Shown here: piece after piece, positions 1 to 12,962 of the stretch
Numbering within the stretch: position 1 is the stretch's first letter
How the letters are laid out: every line of letters begins with the position of its first letter
Source of the DNA: Ficedula albicollis
Taxonomy: Eukaryota > Chordata > Aves > Passeriformes > Muscicapidae
Reading direction: 5' to 3'
Length of the DNA: 64,000 bases
Assembly (NCBI RefSeq): GCF_000247815.1
Contig: NC_021678.1
Span: 4,875,026 to 4,939,025 of the forward strand
Program-made: the position numbers and the translations under genes
The notes under the pieces: model-generated
What the model was told of the DNA's origin: nothing
The model's input: only the letters and a program-made list of their open reading frames with translations
Database searches by the model: none

Positions 1-469
1 TTTAGAAGCTCGTTTTGCTTGCAGTTCTGCCACTTGCAGACAGTCGTGCCACACTCAGCAGTAGAAATAAATCAGATTTTATAATAGTTTGGAGAAGAGC
101 ATTCAAAAATCATGCTCACAACACTTTTCACTCTCTGGTGGGTTTTGGGTTGCACTGTGACTCATTTTTACCCCAGGAAAACATTGTTTTCGTTGATATG
201 TCCTTGGCCTAATTTCTTGGGAATTTGTGACATTTTAAAAGCAGCCACCATCCTCCATATGAAACAGATAAAGTACTGAACAGAAAAATCAGGTAATTGC
301 TCATTACAGTTGAATACAAAATAAATAAAGAGGGCATCTTCCAAAAGTTCTCTTGGTCTATTTCATCCACACTTGAACACACAGTGCTGATACACTTCAC
401 AGCTCTTTAAAATGTAACTGAAATTTCCATATAAACGAGGAACTCAGTTTCTTCAAAGCATCATTAAGC
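1..469. other. Unique sequence, nothing recognised
   Basis: AT-rich non-repetitive sequence. The short open frames here show no family resemblance, no codon bias I can recognise and no splice structure. I see no feature to annotate. Confidence 0.6.
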
Positions 470-590
470 CAAGGCCAGGTTGAAGCTACCTGGGATAGTG
501 CAAGGTGTCCCTGTCCAGAGCAGGGGGATTGGAATGAGGTGAGCTTAAGGTCCCTTTCCACAAAACACTCTGGGATTCAGGGTTTCTATG
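470..590 (+). mobile_element. CR1 LINE 3' fragment
   Basis: The run from 'aaggccaggttgaagc' through 'ggtgtccctgtccagagc' to 'gagcttaaggtccctttcc' matches the 3' UTR that all avian CR1 LINEs share. It is heavily 5'-truncated, as is normal for CR1, and non-coding. The terminal ATTCTRTGR octamer repeat is degraded ('ctctgggattcaggg'). Confidence 0.8.
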
Positions 591-715
591 GAACATGTGC
601 TCCGTTCCCTCATCCCAAGGGCAGTGCAGACACATTAACAGCACAGCAGAAGCCGCACAGAAGAGTCATGGAGAGCAAATCCTTCAGGTGACATAAAAAT
701 CTATGCAGTCGTAGG

Positions 716-1495
716 GGACAACTTACTTGTATCCACAAAAGCAATGCAACAGCTAAGGAAGAACACATTTGTCAATGGAGTCCATTCAATGCAAATTCAC
801 TAGGGATAGGAAAAAAACCTAAAATTCATATAAGTGGACTCAAAGCATTTATGGTGACTCAAGAGAAACCTGAACGTATACCCAAGCCTTGAGAAGTTTT
901 TCTGGCTCTATTTCCCAGCTGGATGGCAGTGGTGACCCCAGGGCTTAGTCCCAGGTCAGTCCTATTTAACAAAAGGAAACAGCCTCAAGCCGTGCCAGGG
1001 GAGGTTGAGGTTGGACATCAGGATGAATTTCTTCCTGAAAAGGGCTGTAAATCATTCTCAAAGGCTGCCCAAGGCAGCGGTGGTGTCACCATCTCTGGAA
1101 GTGTTCAAAAAAACTTGTGGATGTCACACCTAGGGACATGGGTTAGTGGTGAACAGGGTGATGGTGCTGTATGGACTTTATGATCTTGGAGATCTTTTAC
1201 AGCTTTAATGGCTTTGCAATTCCATGTTTCACATGGAATTTCTCTTTGCTTCAATCTAATAACTCACTCCCCTTTCAGAGCAGAAGTCAGCAGACCCCAG
1301 GCACATGTTCTCCCAGATCTGGGCATAAGAGATTTTCTCAGTTTCCCTCTGCAGACCCTACAATCAGCTGCCATTTGACACAGGTCAGGGGAGTTCTGGT
1401 CTTGTCCGGGTTGCAACTCCTTTGTCTCGGAAAGAACCCATTGGAGAGCAATAATGTCAACACCTGATAAATATCAGAGATTCACATCAGTTGAA
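716..1495. repeat. Tandem duplication, 780-bp unit, copy 1
   Basis: This segment recurs 780 bases downstream. Over the 768 bases compared I find only two differences (1428 C versus 2208 T, and 1458 C versus 2238 A). The last 12 bases of this unit (1484-1495) are absent after copy 2 and look like junction filler. Both copies begin with 'ggaca', a possible microhomology. The unit carries an embedded CR1 fragment, so the duplication is younger than that insertion. An assembly duplication is an alternative explanation. Confidence 0.95.
975..1215 (+). mobile_element. CR1 LINE fragment (in tandem copy 1)
   Basis: Segments such as 'catcaggatgaatttcttcc', 'caccatctctggaagtgttc' and 'ggttagtggtgaacagggtg' correspond to the CR1 3' region of the older type, in which the 'gtgttcaaaaaac..gtggatg' block precedes the 'gatgatctt' tail. 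It is non-coding. Both tandem copies contain it, so one insertion was later duplicated. Confidence 0.85.
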
Positions 1496-2263
1496 GGACA
1501 ACTTACTTGTATCCACAAAAGCAATGCAACAGCTAAGGAAGAACACATTTGTCAATGGAGTCCATTCAATGCAAATTCACTAGGGATAGGAAAAAAACCT
1601 AAAATTCATATAAGTGGACTCAAAGCATTTATGGTGACTCAAGAGAAACCTGAACGTATACCCAAGCCTTGAGAAGTTTTTCTGGCTCTATTTCCCAGCT
1701 GGATGGCAGTGGTGACCCCAGGGCTTAGTCCCAGGTCAGTCCTATTTAACAAAAGGAAACAGCCTCAAGCCGTGCCAGGGGAGGTTGAGGTTGGACATCA
1801 GGATGAATTTCTTCCTGAAAAGGGCTGTAAATCATTCTCAAAGGCTGCCCAAGGCAGCGGTGGTGTCACCATCTCTGGAAGTGTTCAAAAAAACTTGTGG
1901 ATGTCACACCTAGGGACATGGGTTAGTGGTGAACAGGGTGATGGTGCTGTATGGACTTTATGATCTTGGAGATCTTTTACAGCTTTAATGGCTTTGCAAT
2001 TCCATGTTTCACATGGAATTTCTCTTTGCTTCAATCTAATAACTCACTCCCCTTTCAGAGCAGAAGTCAGCAGACCCCAGGCACATGTTCTCCCAGATCT
2101 GGGCATAAGAGATTTTCTCAGTTTCCCTCTGCAGACCCTACAATCAGCTGCCATTTGACACAGGTCAGGGGAGTTCTGGTCTTGTCCGGGTTGCAACTCC
2201 TTTGTCTTGGAAAGAACCCATTGGAGAGCAATAATGTAAACACCTGATAAATATCAGAGATTC
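1496..2263. repeat. Tandem duplication, 780-bp unit, copy 2
   Basis: Second copy of the 716-1495 unit, 99.7 percent identical by eye. Homology stops at 'atatcagagattc', after which unique sequence resumes. The divergence is far lower than that of most CR1 copies in the window, which indicates a very recent event or an assembly artefact. Confidence 0.95.
1755..1995 (+). mobile_element. CR1 LINE fragment (in tandem copy 2)
   Basis: Duplicated counterpart of the CR1 fragment at 975-1215, 780 bases downstream and without differences in this part. It is not an independent insertion. Confidence 0.85.
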
Positions 2264-2611
2264 TGTGGACAGAGCGGATTATGTTTGTTGTTCAAAACCA
2301 AGGCGGTGCAGCTCTTCTCTGTCCTTGAGGAATGTCTATAAACTGAGCATTTTAGAACTAAACCAACTATTGAGATCTTGCTGCTGTTCTAACCCACTGC
2401 TACCACTAGACACCACCTGCACATTTAGGAAACATCCAATAAAAACAAGAATGCCTAACAGAACAAGAAACTAGAAGTTAAAGCAGCCAGAGGCTGGATC
2501 TTAATTAGAAAAACTCTTTAGAAAAAGACAGAGAAGTTATCAAACTAAGGAAAAGAATTACAAGAAAGTTGTGAGGTTCACACTCCATGGATTTCCAAGT
2601 CTTAGGTTAAG
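2264..2611. other. Unique sequence, nothing recognised
   Basis: Short non-repetitive stretch between the tandem duplication and the antisense CR1. No coding or RNA feature seen. Confidence 0.5.
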
Positions 2612-3546
<935 letters not shown>

Positions 3547-4332
3547 GAACAACAAATGTATTTTTCTCTATCAAACGTTGGTATGCTGAATCTGATTCTC
3601 ATTCCTCCTGCTGTCTTGGTCCTGCTGCTTCTCAAACCCTCAATAGCAAGGCTGTAATAATTCTCTCTAAAGTTCTTCACAGTCTTGCACTATGATGGTG
3701 TTTGGGGACACTTTATGCATCAGAAATGCAGCTACAGACCCCAGAGGACAGGAGGCAGAAACTTCTCTAAGGAAATCTTCTGACTATGGGAATATAAATC
3801 TGGCCAAAATAAAAAATGATATCTTAGCCACATCAGCTTCAGATGAGAGTGTGAAAGGTGCCTATCAAGGACCCAGGCATATTTCAGATTCAGCCTGTCT
3901 CCTGGGGAGCCTCCCTTTCCAAATGCTGTGCCTTGGCTTTCCATGCCAGACAGGCAAAGCTTTCAGTGCTCCTTCTTTACAACTCACTTCCGATTTCAGC
4001 ACCAAAGGCCACTGCTACTCTTTTTACAAAAGCACCAACCCCTGGGAAAACAGCTGAAATTACTTGTGGCTTTAGAAAAAGGCAGGAGGCGTGCACCTGG
4101 AGATACAGGCTCACAGGAGGATTGAAGCTGGGAGGGACCTGGGGAGAACCCAGTCCAAGCTCCTGCTCGAGGCATAGCCACCTCTGAGGCAAGACTGCTC
4201 AGGGCTTTATCCACTCAAATCCTTCAAGGATGCAAAACCCCTTCAGCCCTCCAGTTTGCTGTCATTCACAACATTCACTTCCTCACCTCCCCCAGGTGAC
4301 TGGTCGAAACGTTATTTACGGTGAGTCACAGT
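3547..4332. other. Unique sequence, nothing recognised
   Basis: Mixed-composition non-repetitive sequence. The overlapping short open frames on both strands show no recognisable domain. Confidence 0.5.
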
Positions 4333-4467
4333 ACAGCCCTTCCCCAACACTCTGCCTTTCACTGGTACACATTAAACAGTTTAGAAGGGGAGAGAAAGGA
4401 CAGCCCTTCCCCAACACTCTGCCTTTCACTGGCACGCATTAAACAGTTTAGAAGGGGAGAGAAAGGC
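4333..4467. repeat. Tandem duplication, 67-bp unit x2
   Basis: Two adjacent copies beginning 'acagcccttccccaacac' at 4333 and 4400, differing at two positions ('ggtacacatt' versus 'ggcacgcatt'). Non-coding local duplication. Confidence 0.93.
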
Positions 4468-7400
4468 CCAAAGGAGCCAGAAGTCCTGGCAGCATAATTC
4501 ACTGTCTGTGCCCCAGCACCTGGCTCTGCCTGACACATCAAGCCAGCTCACCTACAGCGTTTCTGCTTCAGGATCCAATCAAGCCCTACCCACCCTGGCC
4601 AGGACTCAACACAAATCTGTAATAATGAGCTGTCAAGTCTTTCACTGTTTCTCCACAGGAGGACTGCAATCCTGTTCACCCACAGCAGCTCATGACAGAT
4701 CATGCCTAACCCTTTATTCCCTTCAGTAAAAAGGGGCTAATCTTTCCAAGTGAATGAAAAGGCAGCATGTGTACATTATATACATACATAGATATTGATT
4801 CTATATGCAGTCTTCTTTAAAGTACATAATTATTTCTTCTCTGCAATACAGATTGATGTAACAGTTCAGTGACAAGACTACATCAATACATCTAGAGAGA
4901 ATTAAAATAAATGAGCACTGTGCTCACTAAAATGCCCATATTTTCCCCAAAAGAACTCAGACATTCTTCCCACAGCAGGGTTGGTCTTCCCTTGGTAAAA
5001 CTAACCTTACAAAAGGAGGATTCTTCCTGGCTCTCCCCAGGTCCTGGGTGTGGTTCCTTGGTTCTCTGCAAATTCTCTTTTCCAGAGTGGCTCCAGGAAC
5101 AGGAACACCCAACCAGCAGAGCCTTGCCCATTGTCACTGGTGCCTGTGGGAACTGAAACACATGTGGTACCATGGCTTCTTTTATGAAAACACTGTGGAC
5201 AAATTTTCTAACAGAAAACAAACAGCAACTTTGCATAAGCAGCAATAATTGCCTTTAATAATGATGCAAATATTTAATAATAATGCAAATATTTCTTCTA
5301 TTCAGTTGATTTTCAACTCCAAAATCAGTTTTAGGCAATAACACCAAAATTACATATAAAAAGAAATAAATTGGTATGACTGGACCCTGAAAGAGAAAGC
5401 CCTGACTGGTTAAGTCTGTGTATCCTCACACAGCCTCTGTGGCTGCTAGCTGGGTAAGCAGCAGAAGGAATTCCATTTTCCTCGTGGAGTCAGAACCCTG
5501 CTGAGTGAGGAAATTAGGATATGGAGGAAAGGGGGAGACAAATTTTGCTGCATTTGAAAACCACCTGTTTCTGACACAGAGAAACAAAGAGCCTGGGTGT
5601 AGGAGAAAAGCTTCATTAATGATGGAGTTTTAAGGGCTTCCGTCATGTCCATCAGGGCATTACTGAAAAATTAGGTATTTCTCAGCTCTGATTTACCTTC
5701 CTCTGATTTTTTTACTGTCTTTTCACTGATTTATGTTCCTAAAAAGATGAACCAGGAGACTGCACAGCACAGGAGACAACCAGCCTAGTACCCCATGCAT
5801 ATATTATAGAAATTCTCTTGTACTGGTGCCATCAGCCACTGACAATGAGTCCAGTGAGGATCTCATGGATTCCCACCTTGGTTGAATCTCAGCACTTTCT
5901 GCTCGTTGTTGCTATTACCAAACTCTAGGATTGGGGGACCTCTGTGCTTCCTTGGAATAGAGAACTCTCCATGGAGCGCTGCAGATCCAGTGGTCTGACC
6001 TGCCCAGCTCCCTTTGTCCTGCATCATGTCCCATTCCAGACCAGCAAGTCACCCTTAGCAACTCCAAAAATCACCTAGGCTTTTTGGGTTTTGCTCATTG
6101 TGGGTCTACAGAGCAGAGTCATGTTATATGCTCAGAGAAGGGTCTCCAGAGAGAACTACCTGTAAATCCTGCATATTTAGGTGCTTTTGGTAAAGTAACA
6201 GCAACCTCCCCATTCTGCTCGCTGTGACACATTATTGTCCTTCTGATCTCACAGATGTGACAGTCACCTTTCCGGGAAGTCAGGATGGCACTAGAGGAAC
6301 ACCTTAAACAGGAGTGGTTTCTAGAGACTTCTTAAGCTTTTACATGGTAATTCATCAACATTCATGTCACCCTTCAGTGCCATCCATCAGAGGCACCAGG
6401 GGTCTGTGGTTACACCTTGACAAGCGAGGTCTCTATGATACCCCTGAATTCAGCAGCAAATGTCACTGGTAATAAAGGGGCAAAAAAAAAGCACATTTCT
6501 TGACTATGTTGGTGCCTCTCACCCAACTACCCTGCTTATATATCCTGAGGTTTGTCATTCCTGATGCTTATCCAGCTCCAGACTCCGTGTTTCTCTGATG
6601 ATTATGATTCCCAAAGCAAGAGAACAAGCAAACACCTTCCTTCCCTTCACTGTAAGCAAACTGACTTTTTCTGCTGCCTTTGCATCTGCTCACAGAGAGC
6701 CACATTCCACAGAGCAGCTTGGTAGATAGAGAGCTGGCTTGCTCCCAAAAGCACTGTCACATCCCAACTTCTTTTCCCCTGAAAATGTTATTTATTAAGT
6801 AAGCTCACACTTGAGGATGTAGAAGCATTTTTACAGCACTGCTTTCTCAAGCTCCAGCAAATCCATCCGTCCAAGTTTCCAGAATGTTTGCAACTCTCCA
6901 TCTGCTGCAGCTCCTGCTGGCGTCACCAAACCATGACAGTCAGGAGCTGCCAAGTGCTGTGACTTGCTATTTTTTGTTTTTGTAGAAAACAAACCGTGAG
7001 AATACAACGCTTTTTAAAATGATGTCACAACATTTTAAAAAAAGTTTGCTCGCAGAGAGGTCTTTTCCGTTTCCTTTGCGAAAATATCTTGCTGCTTACA
7101 GAAAATGACAAAGAGAATAAATCCTATGCATTTGATAGCTTCTCAAAGGACTGGGGTCCACTGCCTTAGGTACTGCAGAGCTGTTAGTTCTCACACCCCT
7201 CACCTGAGCCAGCTGTGACTCCTCCTATGCCCACCTGCACAGCCTGTGGCGATGGGGTGTGAACCTGCCACCGCTCTGTCCTCGGGGCAGAGCCACTCAG
7301 GACTGCTGGGACACCCAGCTCACAGGCAGGCAGTGTTAGGGCGGAGAGGCAAAGCCCTCAGGATCCGGCTAAACCAAATCTGCGCTGCATTTTCTGCTTG

Positions 7401-7844
7401 AAAGGTGAAATTAATTCCTTCCCCTGCTGCCCTTGGGTCTGGTTCTGTAGCCTGTGCTGATGTTCCTTGGAACTGACTGTTTAAAATCCTTCGCTCAGCA
7501 CAGGCAAGGGGAGCTAGTGCACTGGGCTGCTCCCCAGAGCGGGCAATCCCTAAAGCCTGGCCCAGCTGCACAGCTGCCCAGCAGCCCAGCCCAGCCTCTG
7601 CTCCTGCTCAACCCATGGTTGAGACTGTGGCTTCCCCTATTATCTCATTTTTTCACCCCTTCATTCCTATTTACTGTTTCTTCCCTCTGCTCAGTTACCA
7701 ACCTATTTCCTTCACTCTGTTGTCACCAGAGTTCACACCAATAAAAAGCATTTCCTTTCACAAGGAGTGAAACCTTTCTGCAGCAACTGTGTACTGGGTA
7801 AAATACACTACCAGTTGCCTCTTTCTTTAGAACCTAAACGCCCT
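4468..7844. other. Unique non-coding sequence
   Basis: About 3.4 kb without recognisable repeat, gene or RNA. An AT-rich patch lies near 5230-5370 with two 'atgcaaatattt' octamer-like motifs (5265 and 5283 area). No splice-consistent exon or conserved protein segment was recognised. Confidence 0.5.
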
Positions 7845-7991
7845 AAAGAAGTCTCCTTTTTTGACTCCCTCAAAAAATCTCATATCCTGCTCAGATCCTG
7901 CTCTTTGTTGTAAGTGAAAAAGAAGTCTCCTTTTTTGACTCCCTCAAAAAAGCTCATATCCTGCTCAGATCCTTCTCTTTGTTGTAAGTGA
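7845..7991. repeat. Tandem duplication, 74-bp unit x2
   Basis: Two copies starting 'aaagaagtctccttttttga' at 7845 and 7919, nearly identical (for example 'aaaaaatctcat' versus 'aaaaaagctcat', and 'cctgctcttt' versus 'ccttctcttt'). Confidence 0.93.
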
Positions 7992-9181
7992 TGTAGCAGA
8001 AATGACTGCCAGTGCATCATTTCAGAATGTAATTATATAATTATATACCCATTGAAAGAATATAACCCACCGTTAACCACCTACATGAGAAAAACATGAA
8101 ATAAACTCTGAATGTGGTAAAAAGTGAAAGTATTTTCAGCTATTCCAAGTGCTAAAATAAACTGGTGTTTTAAAGGAATGTGCTTTATTCTAACCAGCAA
8201 GATTGTTTTCAATGAAGACAACACAGGGAGCTATCTGAGCCGCAATTCAAATTGAAGTCAGATAGATGAGCTGTCACACATTGGAGATGCACACACAAGG
8301 CTTTCTCTCGTGTGATGTCAATCATACTTTTCCTCTGATGGATTAAAAAGCCAGTCATCATGTTGGAAAAGTGAGAAGAGGTTTTCCTGGTATTCTTATG
8401 CAATAGTGAGGTGTCTAAACAATTTTTTAAAAAGCTCTCTAAGAAGACTTGGTCCCAGATCTGTGAGCATTATTGCCCCTGGACTCTGACTTTGCATGAA
8501 AGACTGAACAAGAGTTCTGTCTTTAGCTGCTTAAAGGCAAATACATCATATAAAAAAATGACACAAAACAATCTGGGCAGTTTAGGTGATACAAAAGCTC
8601 TGGCTGTGTGGGACCTGTGGTTTTGTCACATGCTGTAAAATGTCTCCCTGACAAAAGCCCAGCAAGAACTCAGGTTGTGACACAAAAAACTTGAATGTAT
8701 CAAACAGTGAGCTGCAGCCTGTTTTGTGTAAATAAACGGAGAAGATAAATGTTAATGCACGCATGATTTAACTGAAGCATCACAAATAAAGAGAACACAT
8801 TTTACCTTGACAAAAGGAGGAAGAGAAATACTTTCCCAGACCTATGAATTCTGCATTACCACAGACATGTTCTGGGTAAGGCAATTTTCCTTCTCTCTCC
8901 CACTGAGCCGTATTTGTCCCTGTTGCTGCTCTACTGATACCAAGGAAGCATCATCAAGGAAGAATCTAATAGCAACCAGTCTGTCATTACACTTCCTTCA
9001 GCACTAACCAGAGCATGCTGAGCTGTGAATGAGTGTGGGGAAACACTAAAAGACAGCCATTATGAAATGGTAAATATCATTTACCCTTCCCATTCTAGAA
9101 CTGGCACTTTCTAAATCCAGATTTTATGATGGCTGGACACCAAATAACTCAGGTCCTCTCTCAATTATTTACCCTAACACA
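7992..9181. other. Unique non-coding sequence
   Basis: AT-rich unique DNA. I see no gene, RNA or interspersed repeat. Confidence 0.5.
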
Positions 9182-9240
9182 GACTCATAGAATCATAGAA
9201 TTGTTTGGGTTGGAAGGGAACTTAAAAACCCCTAACCTCA
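9182..9240 (-). mobile_element. CR1 LINE 3' terminal stub, antisense
   Basis: 'gactcatagaatcatagaat' followed by 'tgtttgggttggaagggaac' is the reverse complement of the CR1 3' terminus with its octamer repeats. Only about 60 bases are present, an extreme 5' truncation. Confidence 0.85.
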
Positions 9241-11690
9241 AAAGGATCCAAAGAAATAAACTTTAAGTGCTTTCTCCTCCAATTTGAATGTGGAAGTCAG
9301 TGTCTCAAGTGCCACCTTGAATGTAGAGCATACATAAACCTGACAGCTGAAGGCTGTGGTTGGTCTTCAATGTTTATGTCATGTTAAGTATGAAAAATTA
9401 TAATTGTTTTTTGATACTATTCCAAAGTTCGTAATCTCCCCAAGAGAGCAAATATTTAATTTCTAAACAGTCAAGGATTTAGAAAATGCCAGGGGAAAAA
9501 ACATGAGAGAGGAGCTACCTAATTGGTTGCAATTAAACGTTAATACTAACAATAGCTAAGAAGAAGAAGGAATGGAAGGCAAAAATGGTTTGAAAATATT
9601 GGAATATTACAGCTCTCTCCTTTGTCACGCCTGGTGAAATGACTGCCACCTGTTTACTCTGATATTTAATGAGAAGGGTAGAGCTGAAGGGAGCCCAGCT
9701 CAGGCATTTGTACAACACAATCCTGCTCTGCTTCCTGCCTCTGATAGATGAGCCCAGAGACTTGCAAAGGTGGGTATCCACCAGCTCTCCTGGCTGCCTG
9801 GCTCCTGGAGGAGAATTGCTGAGCCTTTGCAGAGGGTGCTGCCACAGAAAACAAGCCAAGAGCCAAGCAAATGTGTGAGGACACCAGTCTGAGGAGAGTT
9901 ATGGGAGCTAATGGCCGGGCTATAAGGTGGGAAAGAAGCAGGACACAGAACATTAAGGGAGCCGGGAGGGAAATTAAAGCCTTTCCTGGCTAATGTGAGT
10001 TATGAGGGGGCTCCTCATGGCATAACTAGACAATTTATCTTCCTGTAAGGAAATAAAACAAACCTGGGAGAGTAATCCAGCTAATTATGCAATGACTTTA
10101 TAGACACTGCCTGAACAGAAATTACTTTCTCTATGGGTTGTTTCCTCAGAAATTTTCTGCCTGTTTGCCCATGTAAGAGCATTACAAAAATCTTTATTTA
10201 GACTATGCCATGTCAAAGTGAAAGAAAATAATATGGTATCAACATGATCTCAGTGAAACAAAAATGGAGATTTCCTGCCATGGTCCTAAAATCCTTCATG
10301 CCTCCACCATCCCTCAGTTAATGGCTAAGGCTGCAAGGGGCTGCATTAGAGAAACTCTGCTCAGTTGTCGTGGTAATCCACTGCTGTCTAGGAGCCAGAG
10401 TTTTATTTCTCTCCAAGTATAACATCTCTTTCTCTGCTTTATTATTTGGGTACCAGTCTACCAGCCCTTGGACCTACATTTGATTCCAAAGAGTTCACTC
10501 AAGGAGGGCTGGAGTGGGTTTGCCACTTTCTTGACACTAGATTAAGGACTACTTAGCTGAGTGATCTTGGCTGTAATCTTAGTGTTCATTCTGGTAAAAA
10601 ATCTCTGCAGTTAATTAATTCTGAAACAGTTACCAAATTCTGAAACATGAATTTGAGTAGAAATAAAATTACATACCTCACAGGTATAAAACATGGGAGT
10701 AAAGCCATGAAAAAAAGACACCCCTCATGCTGGAAAGGTGAACGGGTGAGACAGAAAATCCTGCTGGCTTTTCCCTGAGCAACTCTGAGCATGAGAATGG
10801 CTGGAGATTAGCTCAGAGTGGAACCAGCTGGCTGTGTAAAATGCTGTAGCATCTAACAAAACCCCTCTACCTGGTGCTTAAAGCAATAAAAGGCACTTTT
10901 TGATCCTTCTAGAAAGTGGATACTGATGATTCTGCTGATGGTGGGGGAGGACTGAAGTCAGGAGGGTCACACAGGTGTTACTCAGGACACCATTCAAATC
11001 AGTGAGGAAGGCCCTGGAGATAAGAAAGGCAGTCCCAGTCTTCAGGTGGGGGGGAAAGCTGTGTTACAGCCTCAGACAGCAGCCTGAGGGGTGAAAATTG
11101 TAGGTGATCTTGTGTTTCCACCAGTCTGTAAGTATGCACTTTCTCTCCTTCCACATTTTTATCTGTGGTCTGTACTACAAGATGTGACAATGAGTCAGAA
11201 ATGTCATATAATTACACCTCAAAGAGCCCGGGGTAATTGGCAATCACCAAAAGCTGCCTTTCCTATAATTTGCTAAAAGGAATGAAGCTCCTTGTGTGTT
11301 TTGGGGCACCACTAGAGCAGAGATGTCTAATTACTAGCAAGTTCAGCTCAACAGCTGTCAACACATCAGCTCTAATAGCTATTTCATAAGGACAAAGACA
11401 TAATATGGGCTGAAGGAGCTCTTCTAAGCCTGTTCAATTTCACTCTGCCACTTTCCCAACATTCAATGAGAGCTGCTAAAGGAATCTGTGAAAGACTTAA
11501 TTCCAGCTGTAGCTTCAGCAGCACTGAATAAAGGCTAAATGATGCCCAAGAATTGCTGGTGTCAAGCTGGAAAGGCAGAAGAGCCTCTTGCATGGCTAAA
11601 TGGCTTTCAATGTGAAATATTTCAGCAAAAATGTGTAAAGGAAAAGGAGGAGAACAAAAACTGAGATATTATTGTTGTCACTGTAGTTCG
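9241..11690. other. Unique non-coding sequence
   Basis: About 2.4 kb with no recognised repeat or gene. The stretch at about 9955-10130 (near 'ccagctaattatgcaatgac') has the AT-rich, TAATTA-bearing look of conserved non-coding DNA, but conservation cannot be judged from one sequence. Confidence 0.5.
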
Positions 11691-11880
11691 CAGAATCATT
11701 GAGTCACAGACAGGTTTGGGTAGGAAGGGACATTAAGGATCATCTAATTCCACTTCCTGGCATGGGCAGAGACACCTTCCACTATCACAAGTTGCTCCAA
11801 ACCCTGTTCAGTCTGGCCTTGGACACTTCAGGGATGGGGCAGTCACAGTCTCTTCTTAAACTCCTACACTGAGAAGAAAT
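11691..11880 (-). mobile_element. CR1 LINE 3' fragment, antisense
   Basis: From 'gaatcattgagtcacagaca' through 'gacaccttccactatcacaa' to 'ccttggacacttcagggatg' this is the reverse complement of a CR1 3' end. It is diverged and non-coding. Confidence 0.85.
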
Positions 11881-12922
11881 TCTATTGACAGTAAAGGTTC
11901 AGGAATTTGCTGTTTTGAAGTAGCCCATCACCAACAAAGTGAAGACACTGAGGAAAAAGAACAAGTGGTATCTTGGTAACACCTGCCCTCATACAGGCAA
12001 TATGGCTTTGGCAAAAAACTTTTTTGAGTTGTGCACCATTTTCCTTTCTGCCATCCAGCTCTAAAAAAAACTGAGGAGGACTATTTCACCAAACTCTGAT
12101 CTTATGGCAAGAGAGGGACATGCAACAGCCTGTGAAATGGTTCACATTTTCACACTTCTCCTGTTTAACTCACTGGAGTCATTAAAGAACAGATGAAAGA
12201 GCACACAAACCACTAAATTTCTACCCAGAAACCTATCAGCACCTTTTCTCTGTTTTTTTCCCACTCTGTTGAAGAAAATACAAAGAGTCAGAAAGAAACT
12301 GTGTATGCAGAGGAAACTGTTAGATGGCATTTGTGGCAGAAATGAAACCTGTGCCTGTGCTATCCCCACTCATTGTGAGGACAAAGCACTCCTAGCAGAA
12401 AACCTGGAAGCTTGAGCTGTGGAGCAAAGTATGCATTTCATTATATTTGTCCCCAGTGCCCTGGCACACAAGCTGAGCTTTTTTCAGCCACCACAACGTT
12501 AAAGCTCAATTAAAGTGAGCACAGGACTTAGTGACCTTCCTCAAGAGGTGAACAATCACCAGGGTTTTGAGATGCTCTCCCTTTCCTTTGGGCTTGCTCT
12601 GATACTTACCCATTTAGAGCTATCAGGTCTGAGTGCTCTGCTACAGGGAGAAGCCCCATCCCAATCCTACTGAGATAGACAAAGATATGTTTCCATTCAT
12701 TCTCTCTTGTTATGAGATTACTAATTTAGGCAAATAATAATTTTCTAGCACAGAACACCTCCTTCATTAACATTTGTCTGTCTTATTTTCAACCTAGGAC
12801 AAGGCAACTAGGAGGACTCTGAATCACAGCATTTGTGCTGCCCAGTGGTGGTCACTGCAATGAAACAGAAGGTTGCAGCTCCCTCTTCTTCTATGGTTTC
12901 TGTTGTTGTTGCTTTGAGGGTT
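11881..12922. other. Unique non-coding sequence
   Basis: No repeat, gene or RNA recognised. Confidence 0.5.
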
Positions 12923-12962
12923 TTACATTTATTTCAGTGGATTTACATTTATTTCAGTGGAT
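12923..12962. repeat. 20-bp tandem repeat x2
   Basis: 'ttacatttatttcagtggat' occurs twice head to tail at 12923 and 12943. Confidence 0.9.

Noticed and set aside
923..2247. Pairs of identical open frames suggesting duplicated small genes
   Set aside because: They are the two copies of one tandemly duplicated non-coding unit containing a CR1 fragment.
716..2263. Pair of LTRs of one provirus
   Set aside because: The copies are adjacent with no internal region, have no TG..CA ends or promoter signals, and contain CR1 sequence.
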